Shown here piece by piece: positions 16,573-26,487 of a DNA stretch of 64,000 bases (position 1 is the stretch's first letter; every line of letters starts with the position of its first letter). The DNA lies in contig NZ_CP018139.1 in NCBI RefSeq assembly GCF_001886615.1, forward strand, positions 1,550,001 through 1,614,000, given 5' to 3'. The notes beneath the pieces were generated by a model. The model was given only the letters and a program-made list of their open reading frames with translations. It had not been told where the DNA came from and ran no database searches. Origin of the DNA: Halomonas aestuarii. Lineage in GTDB: Bacteria; Pseudomonadota; Gammaproteobacteria; Pseudomonadales; Halomonadaceae. The position numbers and the translations under genes were made by a program.

Positions 16573-17790
16573 TTACTGGATGTCGACGGCCGGGATGGCC
16601 TCGTAGGGGGCAGCAATGCGGCGCGCGGCGTCCTCCTCGACCCCGATCTCCCGGTTGGTCAGGTAGCAGCCGGGATCCTCCTCCCAGGGATCGCCGGTGA
16701 CCTTCCAGGCCCGTACCCGGGTGTTGCCGTTGCAGATCGACAGGAATCGGCACTCGGCGCAGCGCCCCTTCAGGGGCCGCGGCCGCTGCCGGAAGCCCTG
16801 CATCAGCGGATCACGCGTGTCCCGCCAGATCTCGGAGAAGGGCGTCTCCCGCACGCTGCCCAGGTCGTGGTCCCACCAGAAGGTGTCCGGGTGGACGTGG
16901 CCCAGGTTGTCGATGTTGGCGATATGCTCGCCCGAGGCATTGCCGCCCCACTGGGTGAGGCGCCGCTCCAGGGCGTCGGCCCGGTCGGGGAAGTGCTCGT
17001 GGGCCCACATCAGCAGGAAGGGCCCGTCGGCGTCGTTGTTGCCGGTGACGTACTCGCGCTCGATGCCGCGCTCGAGCTCACGGCGGCAGTGGTCGAACAG
17101 CCGGGTCATGGCGTCGCGGGTCATGCGATGCCAGGCGTCCTGCTTGCTGTGGCGACGGCCGCGGCCGCCGTAGTTGAGGTGCGAGAGGTAGAACTTGTCG
17201 ACGTCGTGCTCGTCGAGCAGCGCCAGGATGTCGTCGAGCTGCTCGACGTTCTCGCGGGTCAGGGTGAAGCGCAGTCCCACCTTGATGCCCCGCGCCTTGC
17301 ACAGCTTCACCGCGTGCATCGACTCGCGGAAGGCGCCCTTCCGCTGGCGGATGGCGTCATGGGTGGCCTCGAGGCCATCGATGCTGATGCCCACGTAGTC
17401 GTAGCCGACGTCGGCGATCTCTTCGATGTTGGCCTCGGTGATCAGGGTGCCGTTGGTGGAGAGCCCGGTATAGAGGCCGAGCTCGCGGGCCCGGCGCGAG
17501 AGTTCGAAGATGTCGGGGCGCATCAGCGGCTCGCCGCCGGAGAGGATCAGCGCCGGCACCCGGAAGGCGTGGAGGTCATCGAGCACCGCGTGGGCCTCGG
17601 CGGTGGTGAGCTCCCCGGCGAAGTCGATGTCCGCCGAGGTCGTGTAGCAGTGCTTGCAGGTCAGGTTGCAGCGGCGGATCAGGTTCCAGATGACCACCGG
17701 CCCGGGCGGCTTGCCGGCTGGCGGGCCGGCAAGCCGCCCGGCGGGCCCCGGCTCGATCAGCGACTTGATGTAGCGGGTGACGCGGAACAT
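16573..17790 (-). CDS. nirJ: Radical SAM heme d1 biosynthesis protein NirJ
   Basis: Product of 405 residues. The radical-SAM cluster motif is CNLTCKHC (C41, C45, C48); SGGEP follows, and a C-terminal SPASM-like set of cysteines (GRCAECRFLSICNG, DPGC) binds a second Fe-S cluster. NirJ removes the two propionate side chains from 12,18-didecarboxysiroheme to make the keto groups of heme d1. The N-terminal linker (about residues 15-30, rich in Gly, Pro and Ala) is encoded by a 16-bp perfect inverted repeat, which is unusual inside a gene. Confidence 0.95.
   Translation of the reverse strand: MFRVTRYIKSLIEPGPAGRLAGPPAGKPPGPVVIWNLIRRCNLTCKHCYTTSADIDFAGELTTAEAHAVLDDLHAFRVPALILSGGEPLMRPDIFELSRRARELGLYTGLSTNGTLITEANIEEIADVGYDYVGISIDGLEATHDAIRQRKGAFRESMHAVKLCKARGIKVGLRFTLTRENVEQLDDILALLDEHDVDKFYLSHLNYGGRGRRHSKQDAWHRMTRDAMTRLFDHCRRELERGIEREYVTGNNDADGPFLLMWAHEHFPDRADALERRLTQWGGNASGEHIANIDNLGHVHPDTFWWDHDLGSVRETPFSEIWRDTRDPLMQGFRQRPRPLKGRCAECRFLSICNGNTRVRAWKVTGDPWEEDPGCYLTNREIGVEEDAARRIAAPYEAIPAVDIQ
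17703..17740. repeat. Sixteen-base inverted repeat inside the 5' end of nirJ
   Basis: The arm CGGGCGGCTTGCCGGC (17703-17718) and its exact complement (17725-17740) flank a 6-base loop. It encodes the low-complexity Gly/Pro/Ala linker just before the radical-SAM core. It shares the 11-mer GCCGGCAAGCC with the intergenic hairpin at 57524. Confidence 0.8.
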
Positions 17791-17808
17791 GGCGTTCTCC
17801 TGCCTTCG

Positions 17809-18351
17809 TTACTCTTGCGGGGCGCGGCGCGACAGGCGCAGCCCGGTCTTCTTGAGGATGCGCGAGCTGTAGAGGATGCGGTGGTCACGACAGGCCTCGC
17901 CCAGGCGCTCGCGCAGCACCGCGGCCTGGCGCTCGACCTCCTCCCGACTTCGCCCGTGGAGCATGGCGAAGAGGTTGTAGGGCCAGTGGGGAAGGTGCCG
18001 CGGTCGGCGGTAGCAGTGGCTGACGCCCTCGATGGCGGCGACCTCCCGGCCCAGCCGGTCGATCTCGGCGTCGTCGACGTCCCACACGGTCATGCCGTTG
18101 GCCACGTAGCCCAGCCGATAGTGGTTGGGCACCGCGGCGATGCGCCGGATCACCCCGCGCTCGTGCATCGCCCGCATGCGCTCGAGCACCTCCTCGCCGC
18201 TCATGCCTACCCGCTGGCCCACCTCCCCCCAGGGGTCGGGGACCAGCGGCAGGCCGGCCTGGGTGGCCAGCACGATGGCGCGGTCGTGGGCGTCGAGACC
18301 CTGGTCATCGCGGACTGGGGCCTCCCTAGACCGGCAGGTGGAGACGGACAT
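17809..18351 (-). CDS. nirH: Siroheme decarboxylase subunit NirH
   Basis: Product of 180 residues; winged-helix AsnC/Lrp-like fold with the YRRPRHLPHWPYNLFAMLHG motif shared by NirL and NirH. The NirDLGH complex removes the acetate carboxyls of siroheme to give 12,18-didecarboxysiroheme. The name NirH, rather than NirL, rests on gene order D-L-G-H. The start overlaps the end of nirG by 26 bases, implying coupled translation. Confidence 0.88.
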   Translation of the reverse strand: MSVSTCRSREAPVRDDQGLDAHDRAIVLATQAGLPLVPDPWGEVGQRVGMSGEEVLERMRAMHERGVIRRIAAVPNHYRLGYVANGMTVWDVDDAEIDRLGREVAAIEGVSHCYRRPRHLPHWPYNLFAMLHGRSREEVERQAAVLRERLGEACRDHRILYSSRILKKTGLRLSRRAPQE

Positions 18352-18784
18352 GGAACTCCTCCTCCTTGGGCATGTTGTAGACCGGCAGGCCGGTGGCCGC
18401 CTCGATGGCCTCGATCACCTCGGCGATCCGCGAGGGAGTCTCGGTGGCCAGCACGAACCACATGTTCAGCGTGTGCTCGCGGCGATAGTTGTGGGCCACC
18501 TCGGGGAAGGCGTTGACCGCCTCGCTGACCCGCTCGAAGTCGGCCTCCGGCACCGCCAGGGCCGCCAGGGTCAGGCCACCGCCCAGGCGCTCGGCGTGGT
18601 ACATGGGACCGAAGCGGCTGAGCACGCCGGACGCCCGCAGGCGCGCGAGGCGCTCGAGCAGCGCGTCCTCGGCGACGCCCAGCTCCCCGGCCACCGCGGC
18701 AAAGGGCCGGGGCGAGAGCGGCAGCCCCTCCTGCAGCCGATTGATCAGGCGACGATCCAGGGCGTCCAGCTCGGCCAGGCTCAT
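18326..18784 (-). CDS. nirG: Siroheme decarboxylase subunit NirG
   Basis: Product of 152 residues from ATG 18784 (MSLAELDALDRR), which overlaps the nirL stop. AsnC/Lrp-like: an N-terminal helix-turn-helix-like region and the NYRREHTLNMWFV motif that groups it with NirD. It is part of the NirDLGH decarboxylase acting on siroheme in the cytosol. Confidence 0.88.
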   Translation of the reverse strand: MSLAELDALDRRLINRLQEGLPLSPRPFAAVAGELGVAEDALLERLARLRASGVLSRFGPMYHAERLGGGLTLAALAVPEADFERVSEAVNAFPEVAHNYRREHTLNMWFVLATETPSRIAEVIEAIEAATGLPVYNMPKEEEFHVRLHLPV

Positions 18785-19314
18785 GCGTCGGGCTCCCGGA
18801 CATACCGGCCGCCGCACTGGCGATAGGCGTGGGTGCTGAACAGCACCCGGTGCGGGATGTCGTCCAGGCCGAGACGCGCGATGGTCGACTCGAGCGTCGC
18901 GAGCACGCGCTCGCGGCGGGCGCCGTGGATCATGCAGAAGAGGTTGTAGGGCCAGTCGGGCAGCCGGCGGGGGCGCCGGTAGCAGAGCGTCACGGCGGCC
19001 TCCCGGGCCAGGCGCCGCCCCACCAGGGCCACGCGCTCGTCCGGCACGTCCCAGACCACCATGGCGTTGGCCTGGAGGCCGAGGCGACGGTGGCGGACCA
19101 CCAGCCCGAGGCGCTTGATCAGCCCCTCGGCCTGCCAGCGACGCACGCAGGCCATCACCTCCTCCTCGGCGAGGCCGGCCTGATCGGCCAGGGCCTGCCA
19201 GGGGCGGGGCGTCAGCGGCAGGCCCCGCTCCAGCAGGGCGCGCAGCCGGCGGTGGGCCTCCGGCTCGCCGGACGGGCGGGCGGCCTCGGGGGATATCGGG
19301 GTCGCGGTGCTCAT
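18781..19314 (-). CDS. nirL: Siroheme decarboxylase subunit NirL
   Basis: Product of 177 residues from ATG 19314 (MSTATP); a long upstream open stretch lies inside nirD and is not used. It carries the YRRPRRLPDWPYNLFCMIHG motif of the NirL/NirH branch. Both ends overlap the neighbouring nir genes by four bases, consistent with a single coupled block D-L-G-H. Confidence 0.88.
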   Translation of the reverse strand: MSTATPISPEAARPSGEPEAHRRLRALLERGLPLTPRPWQALADQAGLAEEEVMACVRRWQAEGLIKRLGLVVRHRRLGLQANAMVVWDVPDERVALVGRRLAREAAVTLCYRRPRRLPDWPYNLFCMIHGARRERVLATLESTIARLGLDDIPHRVLFSTHAYRQCGGRYVREPDA

Positions 19315-19811
19315 GCGCGCTCCAGTTCGGCCCAGGGAATGGGAAACGACAGGTCGATATGGAAGCCCTCCAGCATGGGAAGGCGCAGGATCGGCCGCCC
19401 CAGCTGGCGCTCCAGGTGGTCGAGCCGCGCCGCCAGGCTCGCCTCGTCCGGGGCGGTCATCACGAACCACAGGTTGTAGTCGTGCTCCCTCGCGTAGTTG
19501 TGGTTAACGCCGGGGGCGGCGTTGATGAGTTCTGCGAAGGCATCGCGCTCGACCTCGGGCACGGCCACGGCGGCGAGCAGGCTGGCGCCGGCTCGGGCGT
19601 GGTCGAAGACCGGTCCCACGCGGCTCAGCACGCCCAGCGCCTGCAGGCGCCCAAGGCGCGCGATCACCTCGTCCTCGACGGCACCCAGGCGCTCGGCGAT
19701 CCGCGCGAAGGGTCGGGTACAGACCGGCAGGCCGCGCTGGTAGGCGTCGATCAGGCGACGGTCCAGCGCATCGAGCGCTTGAACCTGGTCATGCTGGGGT
19801 CGGCAATGCAT
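19311..19811 (-). CDS. nirD: Siroheme decarboxylase subunit NirD
   Basis: Product of 166 residues from ATG 19811; an in-frame GTG two codons upstream (19817) is an alternative and neither has a strong ribosome site. ALDALDRRLIDAYQRGLP and NYAREHDYNLWFV place it in the NirD/NirG branch of the AsnC-like siroheme decarboxylases. It is the first of the heme d1 genes downstream of nirS, separated by a hairpin. Confidence 0.88.
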   Translation of the reverse strand: MHCRPQHDQVQALDALDRRLIDAYQRGLPVCTRPFARIAERLGAVEDEVIARLGRLQALGVLSRVGPVFDHARAGASLLAAVAVPEVERDAFAELINAAPGVNHNYAREHDYNLWFVMTAPDEASLAARLDHLERQLGRPILRLPMLEGFHIDLSFPIPWAELERA

Positions 19812-19839
19812 CGGCACAGCTCACTCTTGGGTCGGGGGA

Positions 19840-19867
19840 CGGCGGGCGGACCCCGCAGGGCCCGCCG
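19840..19867 (-). terminator. Hairpin between nirS and nirD
   Basis: Eight-base arms CGGCGGGC/GCCCGCCG separated by 12 bases just beyond the nirS stop. A likely attenuator that leaves the structural nitrite reductase more abundant than the cofactor-synthesis enzymes. Confidence 0.5.
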
Positions 19868-19878
19868 CCGCTTCCCGC

Positions 19879-21805
<1,927 letters not shown>

Positions 21806-21882
21806 CGGCGCCCGGGCCTACCTCCAAAGGGGCGTTGCGGGCCCGGGAGGATCATGTTTGATGGGACCGGCAGGGCGACGCC

Positions 21883-21896
21883 TTGACCCGCGTCAT
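21883..21896 (+). promoter_or_regulatory. FNR/ANR/DNR-type box for nirC-nirF
   Basis: TTGAC-CCGC-GTCAT, one mismatch from a perfect palindrome, 57 bases before the nirC start. A start near 21931 would be expected; no convincing -10 is visible. Confidence 0.65.
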
Positions 21897-21952
21897 GGCT
21901 CGACGGAGCACCTGCCACGAGACTGGGGCCAGCCCCGCCCGGAGGAGACGCC

Positions 21953-22303
21953 ATGCCACTGCCCGCCCCCCACTCCCTGCTGCTGGCCCTCTGCTGGCTG
22001 CCGGTTGCGGCACTCGCCGACGAGGCCCTCGCCGACGCGGAACCTTCGCCGGCGCGACAGGCCGAGCTCGAGACCCTGCTCTACCAGGACTGCGGCTCCT
22101 GCCACGGCATGACCCTGCGCGGCGGGCTGGGTCCGGCGCTGCCCGAGTCGCGCATGAACGCCTATAGCCGCGACGGCCTGGCCGCGCTGATCCTCAGCGG
22201 CGTTCCCGGCACCGCCATGCCCGGCTGGGCGGGCCTGCTCAGCGAGCGGGATGCCCGCTGGCTCGCCGATCAGCTGCAGAACGACAACCCCCTGGATGAG
22301 TGA
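21953..22303 (+). CDS. nirC: Small periplasmic cytochrome c, NirC-like
   Basis: Product of 116 residues with a signal peptide (about 1-22), one haem site CGSCH (C47-H51) and a likely axial Met89 in GTAMPGW. Monohaem cytochromes of this size next to nirF correspond to NirC (cytochrome c55X), which takes electrons from NirN-catalysed heme d1 maturation or delivers them to NirS. It is the first gene of a plus-strand unit nirC-nirF, divergent from nirS. Confidence 0.82.
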   Translation: MPLPAPHSLLLALCWLPVAALADEALADAEPSPARQAELETLLYQDCGSCHGMTLRGGLGPALPESRMNAYSRDGLAALILSGVPGTAMPGWAGLLSERDARWLADQLQNDNPLDE

Positions 22304-22312
22304 GCCTTCTCG

Positions 22313-23542
22313 ATGACCCCACAAGGAATGGGCAAGACCCGGTATCTCCCGCCGCTTCGCCGGTCTCTCGCCGCCGTCTCGCTGCTCGCCCTGCTGGCCG
22401 GCTGCCAGGCCACCCCCTCCGACGCGCTGCACGGCACCGGCGACCTCGGCGTGGTGGTCGAGCGCGCCACCGGCAGCCTGGCGGTGGTGGACACCAGCGA
22501 GCGCCGGATCCTCGAGCGCGTCGAGGGGCTCGGCGACCTGTCCCATGCCTCGGTGAAATTCTCCCGCGACGCCCGCTACGCCTTGGTCTTCGGCCGCGAC
22601 GGGGGGCTCACCCGGGTCGACCTGCTCACCGGCGAGATCACCCACCGGGTGATGCAGTCCGGCAACAGCATCGGCGGCGCCATCTCCCAGGACGGCTCGC
22701 TGGTGGCGGTGGCCAACTATGAACCGGGCGGGGTGCGGATCTTCGACAGCGCGACCCTCGCGCCGGTGGCCGACATTCCAGCCACCTACCGGGACGAGCA
22801 CGGCGAGACCGTGCGCTCCAAGGTGGTGGGGCTGGTGGACGCGCCGCAGAACCGCTTCGTCTTCAGCCTGTTCGAGGCGGGCGAGATACGGATGATCGAC
22901 ATGAACGGCGAGACGCCCGAGGTGACGCGCTTCCCCGACATCGGCGACTCGCCCTACGACGCCTTGATCGGCCCCGACGGGCGCTACTACATCGCCGGGC
23001 TGTTCGGCGAGGACGGCCTGGCGCTGCTGGACCTGTGGCATCCGGAGGCGGGCGTCACGCGCATCCTGCCCGACTACGGTCGTGGCGAGGCGCGCCTGCC
23101 GGTGTACAAGATGCCGCACCTGGAGGGCTGGGCGATGGCCGGCGACGAGGCCTGGCTGCCGGCGGTGGGCCGACACGAGGTGCTGGTCGCCGACACCGAC
23201 GACTGGTCGCTGGTGGGGCGCATCCCCGTCCACGGCCAGCCGGTCTTCGTGATGAGCCGCCCGGACGAGCGCCAGGTGTGGGTCAACTTCGCCCACCCCG
23301 ACAACGACGTGGTGCAGGTGATCGATACCGAGACCCGGGAGGTCATCCGCACCCTCTCCCCGGGCGAGGCGGTGCTGCACATGGAATTCACGCCCAAGGG
23401 GGAGCATGCCTGGGTCTCGGCCCGGGACAGCGACCGGATCACCGTCTACGACACCCGCACCTTCGAGGTGCTGGCGGAACTCGACAGCGAATCGCCCAGC
23501 GGCATCTTCTTCACCGACCGGGCCCATCGCATCGGGCTCTAG
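22313..23542 (+). CDS. nirF: Heme d1 biosynthesis lipoprotein NirF
   Basis: Product of 409 residues; signal peptide with lipobox LLAG-C31, so probably anchored to a membrane on the periplasmic side. The rest is a d1-type beta-propeller lacking a cytochrome c domain, as in NirF. NirF acts in a late step of heme d1 synthesis before the final dehydrogenation by NirN. Start at 22313; ATG 22328 has AAGGA too close to it. It is unusual in being split from the nirDLGHJEN block and divergent to it. Confidence 0.92.
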   Translation: MTPQGMGKTRYLPPLRRSLAAVSLLALLAGCQATPSDALHGTGDLGVVVERATGSLAVVDTSERRILERVEGLGDLSHASVKFSRDARYALVFGRDGGLTRVDLLTGEITHRVMQSGNSIGGAISQDGSLVAVANYEPGGVRIFDSATLAPVADIPATYRDEHGETVRSKVVGLVDAPQNRFVFSLFEAGEIRMIDMNGETPEVTRFPDIGDSPYDALIGPDGRYYIAGLFGEDGLALLDLWHPEAGVTRILPDYGRGEARLPVYKMPHLEGWAMAGDEAWLPAVGRHEVLVADTDDWSLVGRIPVHGQPVFVMSRPDERQVWVNFAHPDNDVVQVIDTETREVIRTLSPGEAVLHMEFTPKGEHAWVSARDSDRITVYDTRTFEVLAELDSESPSGIFFTDRAHRIGL

Positions 23543-23616
23543 CTCCTCTAGGCGAGCGCGGGCCGCTGGTCCTGCGACATTTTGCGTCAGCGGCGGTGGT
23601 GTCGGCGGCGCCATCA

Positions 23617-23639
23617 AAGGGGTATTTTACTTGCACCTT
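23617..23639 (+). promoter_or_regulatory. NsrR-like operator upstream of hmp
   Basis: A 23-base site beginning AAGGGGTATTTT and ending TTGCACCTT matches the NsrR frame AAGATGYATTTNAAATRCATCTT at most outer and central positions, with substitutions in both half-sites. It lies 33 bases before the flavohaemoglobin start, a typical place for repression. NsrR control of hmp is well established in other proteobacteria. Confidence 0.6.
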
Positions 23640-23671
23640 TAAAGACACCCCCCTGTCCACGGAGCCCTGCC

Positions 23672-24844
23672 ATGCTGACGCCAGACCAGGAACGCCTGAT
23701 CGAGGCCACCGCCCCGCTCGTCGCCGAGCACCTCGACGCCATCACCCGCTGCTTCTACCCGCTGATGTTCGACCGCTACCCCGAGGTGAAGCCGCTGTTC
23801 AACCAGGCCCACCAGGCCAGCGGCGGTCAGCCCCGAGCGCTGGCCGGCGCGGTGCTGGCCTATGTCCAGCTGCGCCGGGAGCCGCACAAGGCGCGCGACA
23901 CCCTCGCCACCGTGGTCGGCAAGCACGTCTCCCTGGATATCCGTCCCGACCAGTATCCGATCGTCGGCGAATGCCTGATGGCCGCCATCGCCGAGGTGCT
24001 GGGCGAGGCGGTGACGCCGGAGATCGCCGCGGCCTGGAGCGGCCTCTACGAGGAGCTCGCCGGCCTGCTGATCGAGCTGGAGGACCATCGCTACCGGGAG
24101 TTCGAGCGGCGCCCCGGCGGCTGGCGCGGCACGCGCCGCTTTCGCATCGCCGACACCCGCCAGGAGAGCGTGGTGATCCGCTCGTTCGTGCTCGCGCCCG
24201 AGGACGGCGAGGCGGTGGCCGACTTCGTGCCGGGCCAGTACATCGGCGTGCGCCTGGTCGTCGACGGCGAGCCGGTCTACCGTCACTTCAGCCTCTCGAC
24301 GCTGCCCAACGGCGAGAGCTATCGGATCTCGGTCAAGCGCGAGCCCCACGGCATCGCCAGCCGACACCTGCACGATGCCATGACGGTGGGCGACACCCTG
24401 GAACTGCTGCCGCCGGCCGGCGACCTGACCCTGGTGGAGGGCGAGGAGCCGCTGCTGCTGGCCAGCGGCGGCGTCGGCCAGACTCCCATGCTGCCGATCG
24501 CCCGTCAGGCGCTGGCCCAGGGGCGGCGAGTGGTCTACCTGCACGCCGCCCTGGACGCCGAGCATCATGCCTTCCGCGACGAGGTGGCGGCGCTGGCCGC
24601 CGAGCACCCGCAGCGGCTGAGGGCCGTGAGCGTCCACGAGCGTGGCGACGACGCCGTTCATATCGGGCGGGTCGACCGCGACCTGCTGGCCCGCTACCTG
24701 CCCGAGGGCGAACCCCGCTGCTACTTCGTCGGTCCCCAGGGCTTCATGACGGCCATCGACCGGGCCCTGACCACGCTGGGGGTGCCGGCCGAGCGGCGCC
24801 ACTACGAGCACTTCGGGCCGTCGCGCCCCCTCGACGCGGCCTGA
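23672..24844 (+). CDS. hmp: Flavohaemoglobin (nitric oxide dioxygenase)
   Basis: Product of 390 residues from ATG 23672; an upstream in-frame extension to 23582 covers the operator. N-terminal globin (1-140) with TyrB10 at Y29 and proximal H85 (GKHVSL); FAD-binding domain with YRHFSLS; NAD domain with ASGGVGQTPM and YFVGPQGFM. It oxidises NO to nitrate aerobically and reduces it to N2O without oxygen, using NADH. Position directly downstream of nirF with its own NsrR-like site suggests it guards the cytoplasm against NO leaking from NirS. Confidence 0.96.
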   Translation: MLTPDQERLIEATAPLVAEHLDAITRCFYPLMFDRYPEVKPLFNQAHQASGGQPRALAGAVLAYVQLRREPHKARDTLATVVGKHVSLDIRPDQYPIVGECLMAAIAEVLGEAVTPEIAAAWSGLYEELAGLLIELEDHRYREFERRPGGWRGTRRFRIADTRQESVVIRSFVLAPEDGEAVADFVPGQYIGVRLVVDGEPVYRHFSLSTLPNGESYRISVKREPHGIASRHLHDAMTVGDTLELLPPAGDLTLVEGEEPLLLASGGVGQTPMLPIARQALAQGRRVVYLHAALDAEHHAFRDEVAALAAEHPQRLRAVSVHERGDDAVHIGRVDRDLLARYLPEGEPRCYFVGPQGFMTAIDRALTTLGVPAERRHYEHFGPSRPLDAA

Positions 24845-24849
24845 TCATC

Positions 24850-25332
24850 TCAGGTCCCGTCATCGCCGGCCTCGGGCGTCGTGGAGGCGTCCGGGACACG
24901 CGGCCCGGGCGGGCCGGCCACCCGGTCGTAGTAGAAGGTGACGTAGACGATGCCGGGCGTCATCACCAGCCGCCAGGCCAGTTCGACGTCATCGTCGAAG
25001 CGGTCGTCGAAGCGACGCGCCGTCGCGACCAGCGCATCGAGCCACAGCGCATAGAGCCCGGGGCGGATGTCGAGGTGGGTGCGGCTATGGCTGATCGCCA
25101 CCAGGTCCAGGTAGTAGTCGGCGTTGCTCGAGCCGTAGAAGGCCAGCAGGTGGTAGAAGGCCTTCTTGAGCATCGCCTGCTGGCGCGCCATGTCGGTGTG
25201 GCGGAACTTCTCGGCGACCTCTGGCGAGGCGGCGAGGAAGCGATCGTAGAAGGCCTCGAAGAAGCCTCGCCCCTCGACCTCATGGCCGAGCACCCGCGCG
25301 AAGCTGGCATTGAAGAGCGGCTCGATGTCCAT
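24850..25332 (-). CDS. Single-domain globin-like protein
   Basis: Product of 160 residues from ATG 25332 (MDIEPL), a likelier start than the longer frame to 25416. All-helical globin pattern: FFEAFYDRFL, a heme-pocket region KKAFYHLLAFYG and the proximal His candidate H82 in ISHSRTHLDIRPGLY, followed by the WLDALVATA helix. It is not fused to a reductase. Function is not defined; location between hmp and ubiUV, and a divergent FNR-type box upstream, suggest NO/O2 sensing or scavenging under low oxygen. It converges on hmp with 5 bases between the stops. Confidence 0.8.
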   Translation of the reverse strand: MDIEPLFNASFARVLGHEVEGRGFFEAFYDRFLAASPEVAEKFRHTDMARQQAMLKKAFYHLLAFYGSSNADYYLDLVAISHSRTHLDIRPGLYALWLDALVATARRFDDRFDDDVELAWRLVMTPGIVYVTFYYDRVAGPPGPRVPDASTTPEAGDDGT

Positions 25333-25409
25333 GCGACCCCCGCGGGATGGCCCGTGTCGCTGAAGCCTAGGCCAGGCGCACACGGCCGGCCGCGCTGTCT
25401 CGACCCCGC

Positions 25410-25423
25410 ATGACATGCATCAA
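25410..25423 (+). promoter_or_regulatory. FNR/ANR/DNR-type box between the globin and ubiU
   Basis: ATGAC-ATGC-ATCAA. Oriented for ubiU it predicts a start near 25458 with TAGCAT at 25446-25451 as -10, exactly spaced. The same box could also serve the divergent globin gene. Confidence 0.72.
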
Positions 25424-25481
25424 GGGAGGGGCGCGAATAGTCGACTAGCATGGTCGGGTTTTCACCGAGAGGAGACTCGCC

Positions 25482-26477
25482 ATGGAGCTCGTCTGCCCCG
25501 CCGGCAACCTGCCCGCCCTGAAGCGTGCCGTGGACGAGGGGGCCGATGCCGTCTACTTCGGCTTCCAGAACTCCACCAACGCACGCCAGTTCGCCGGCCT
25601 CAACTTCACCGACAGGCGCGCCCGGGAGGGCATCGACTACGCCCACGCCCGCGGCAGGCGGGTGTTCTGCGCCATCAACACCTACCCGCAGCCCGACGGC
25701 TGGGCGATGTGGACCCGCGCCGTGGACCAGGCCGCCGAGCTGGGCGTCGACGCCCTGATCATGGCCGACATGGGCCTGCTCGACTACGCCGCCCGCCGCC
25801 ATCCGGCGCTCGCCCGCCATCTCTCGGTGCAGGGCTCGGCCACCAGCCATGAGGCGCTGCGCTTCTACCACGAGCAGTTCGGCATCAGGCGCGCCGTGCT
25901 GCCCCGCGTGCTCTCCATCACCCAGGTCCGCGACCTGGCCGGACAGAGCCCGGTGGAGCTCGAGGTCTTCGCCTTCGGCAGCCTGTGCATCATGGCCGAG
26001 GGACGCTGCTACCTCTCCTCCTACCTCACCGGCGAATCGCCCAACACCCGTGGCGTCTGCTCCCCGGCGGCCCACGTGCGCTGGGAGGAGACCCCGCAGG
26101 GCCTGGAGTCACGCCTCAACGGCGTGCTGATCGACCGCTACGGCGAAGGCGAGAATGCCGGCTACCCCACGCTGTGCAAGGGGCGCTTCGAGGTCGAGGG
26201 CGAGACCTACCACGCCATCGAGGAGCCCACCAGCCTCAACACCCTGGAGCTGCTGCCGGAACTCGCCGAGCTCGGCATCAGCGCGGTGAAGATCGAGGGG
26301 CGCCAGCGCAGCCCGGCCTACGTGTCGAAGGTCGCCGGCATCTGGCGCCAGGCCCTGGATCGCCTGGCGTCCGCTCCCGGGCGCTTCCATGCCGATCCCG
26401 CCTGGATGGCCGGCCTCGGCGAGGTCTCCGAGGGCCACACCACCACCCTGGGCGCCTATGAGCGCCGCTGGAAATAG
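25482..26477 (+). CDS. ubiU: Oxygen-independent ubiquinone hydroxylase subunit UbiU
   Basis: Product of 331 residues of the peptidase U32 family. The four Fe-S cysteines fall at C169, C176, C193 and C232, the same numbers as in Escherichia coli UbiU, which holds a 4Fe-4S cluster. With UbiV it hydroxylates the ubiquinone ring precursors anaerobically, probably using prephenate as oxygen donor. It is followed by ubiV after 10 bases, with ubiT elsewhere in the window at 32473. Confidence 0.95.
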   Translation: MELVCPAGNLPALKRAVDEGADAVYFGFQNSTNARQFAGLNFTDRRAREGIDYAHARGRRVFCAINTYPQPDGWAMWTRAVDQAAELGVDALIMADMGLLDYAARRHPALARHLSVQGSATSHEALRFYHEQFGIRRAVLPRVLSITQVRDLAGQSPVELEVFAFGSLCIMAEGRCYLSSYLTGESPNTRGVCSPAAHVRWEETPQGLESRLNGVLIDRYGEGENAGYPTLCKGRFEVEGETYHAIEEPTSLNTLELLPELAELGISAVKIEGRQRSPAYVSKVAGIWRQALDRLASAPGRFHADPAWMAGLGEVSEGHTTTLGAYERRWK

Positions 26478-26487
26478 GAGAGAGCCC

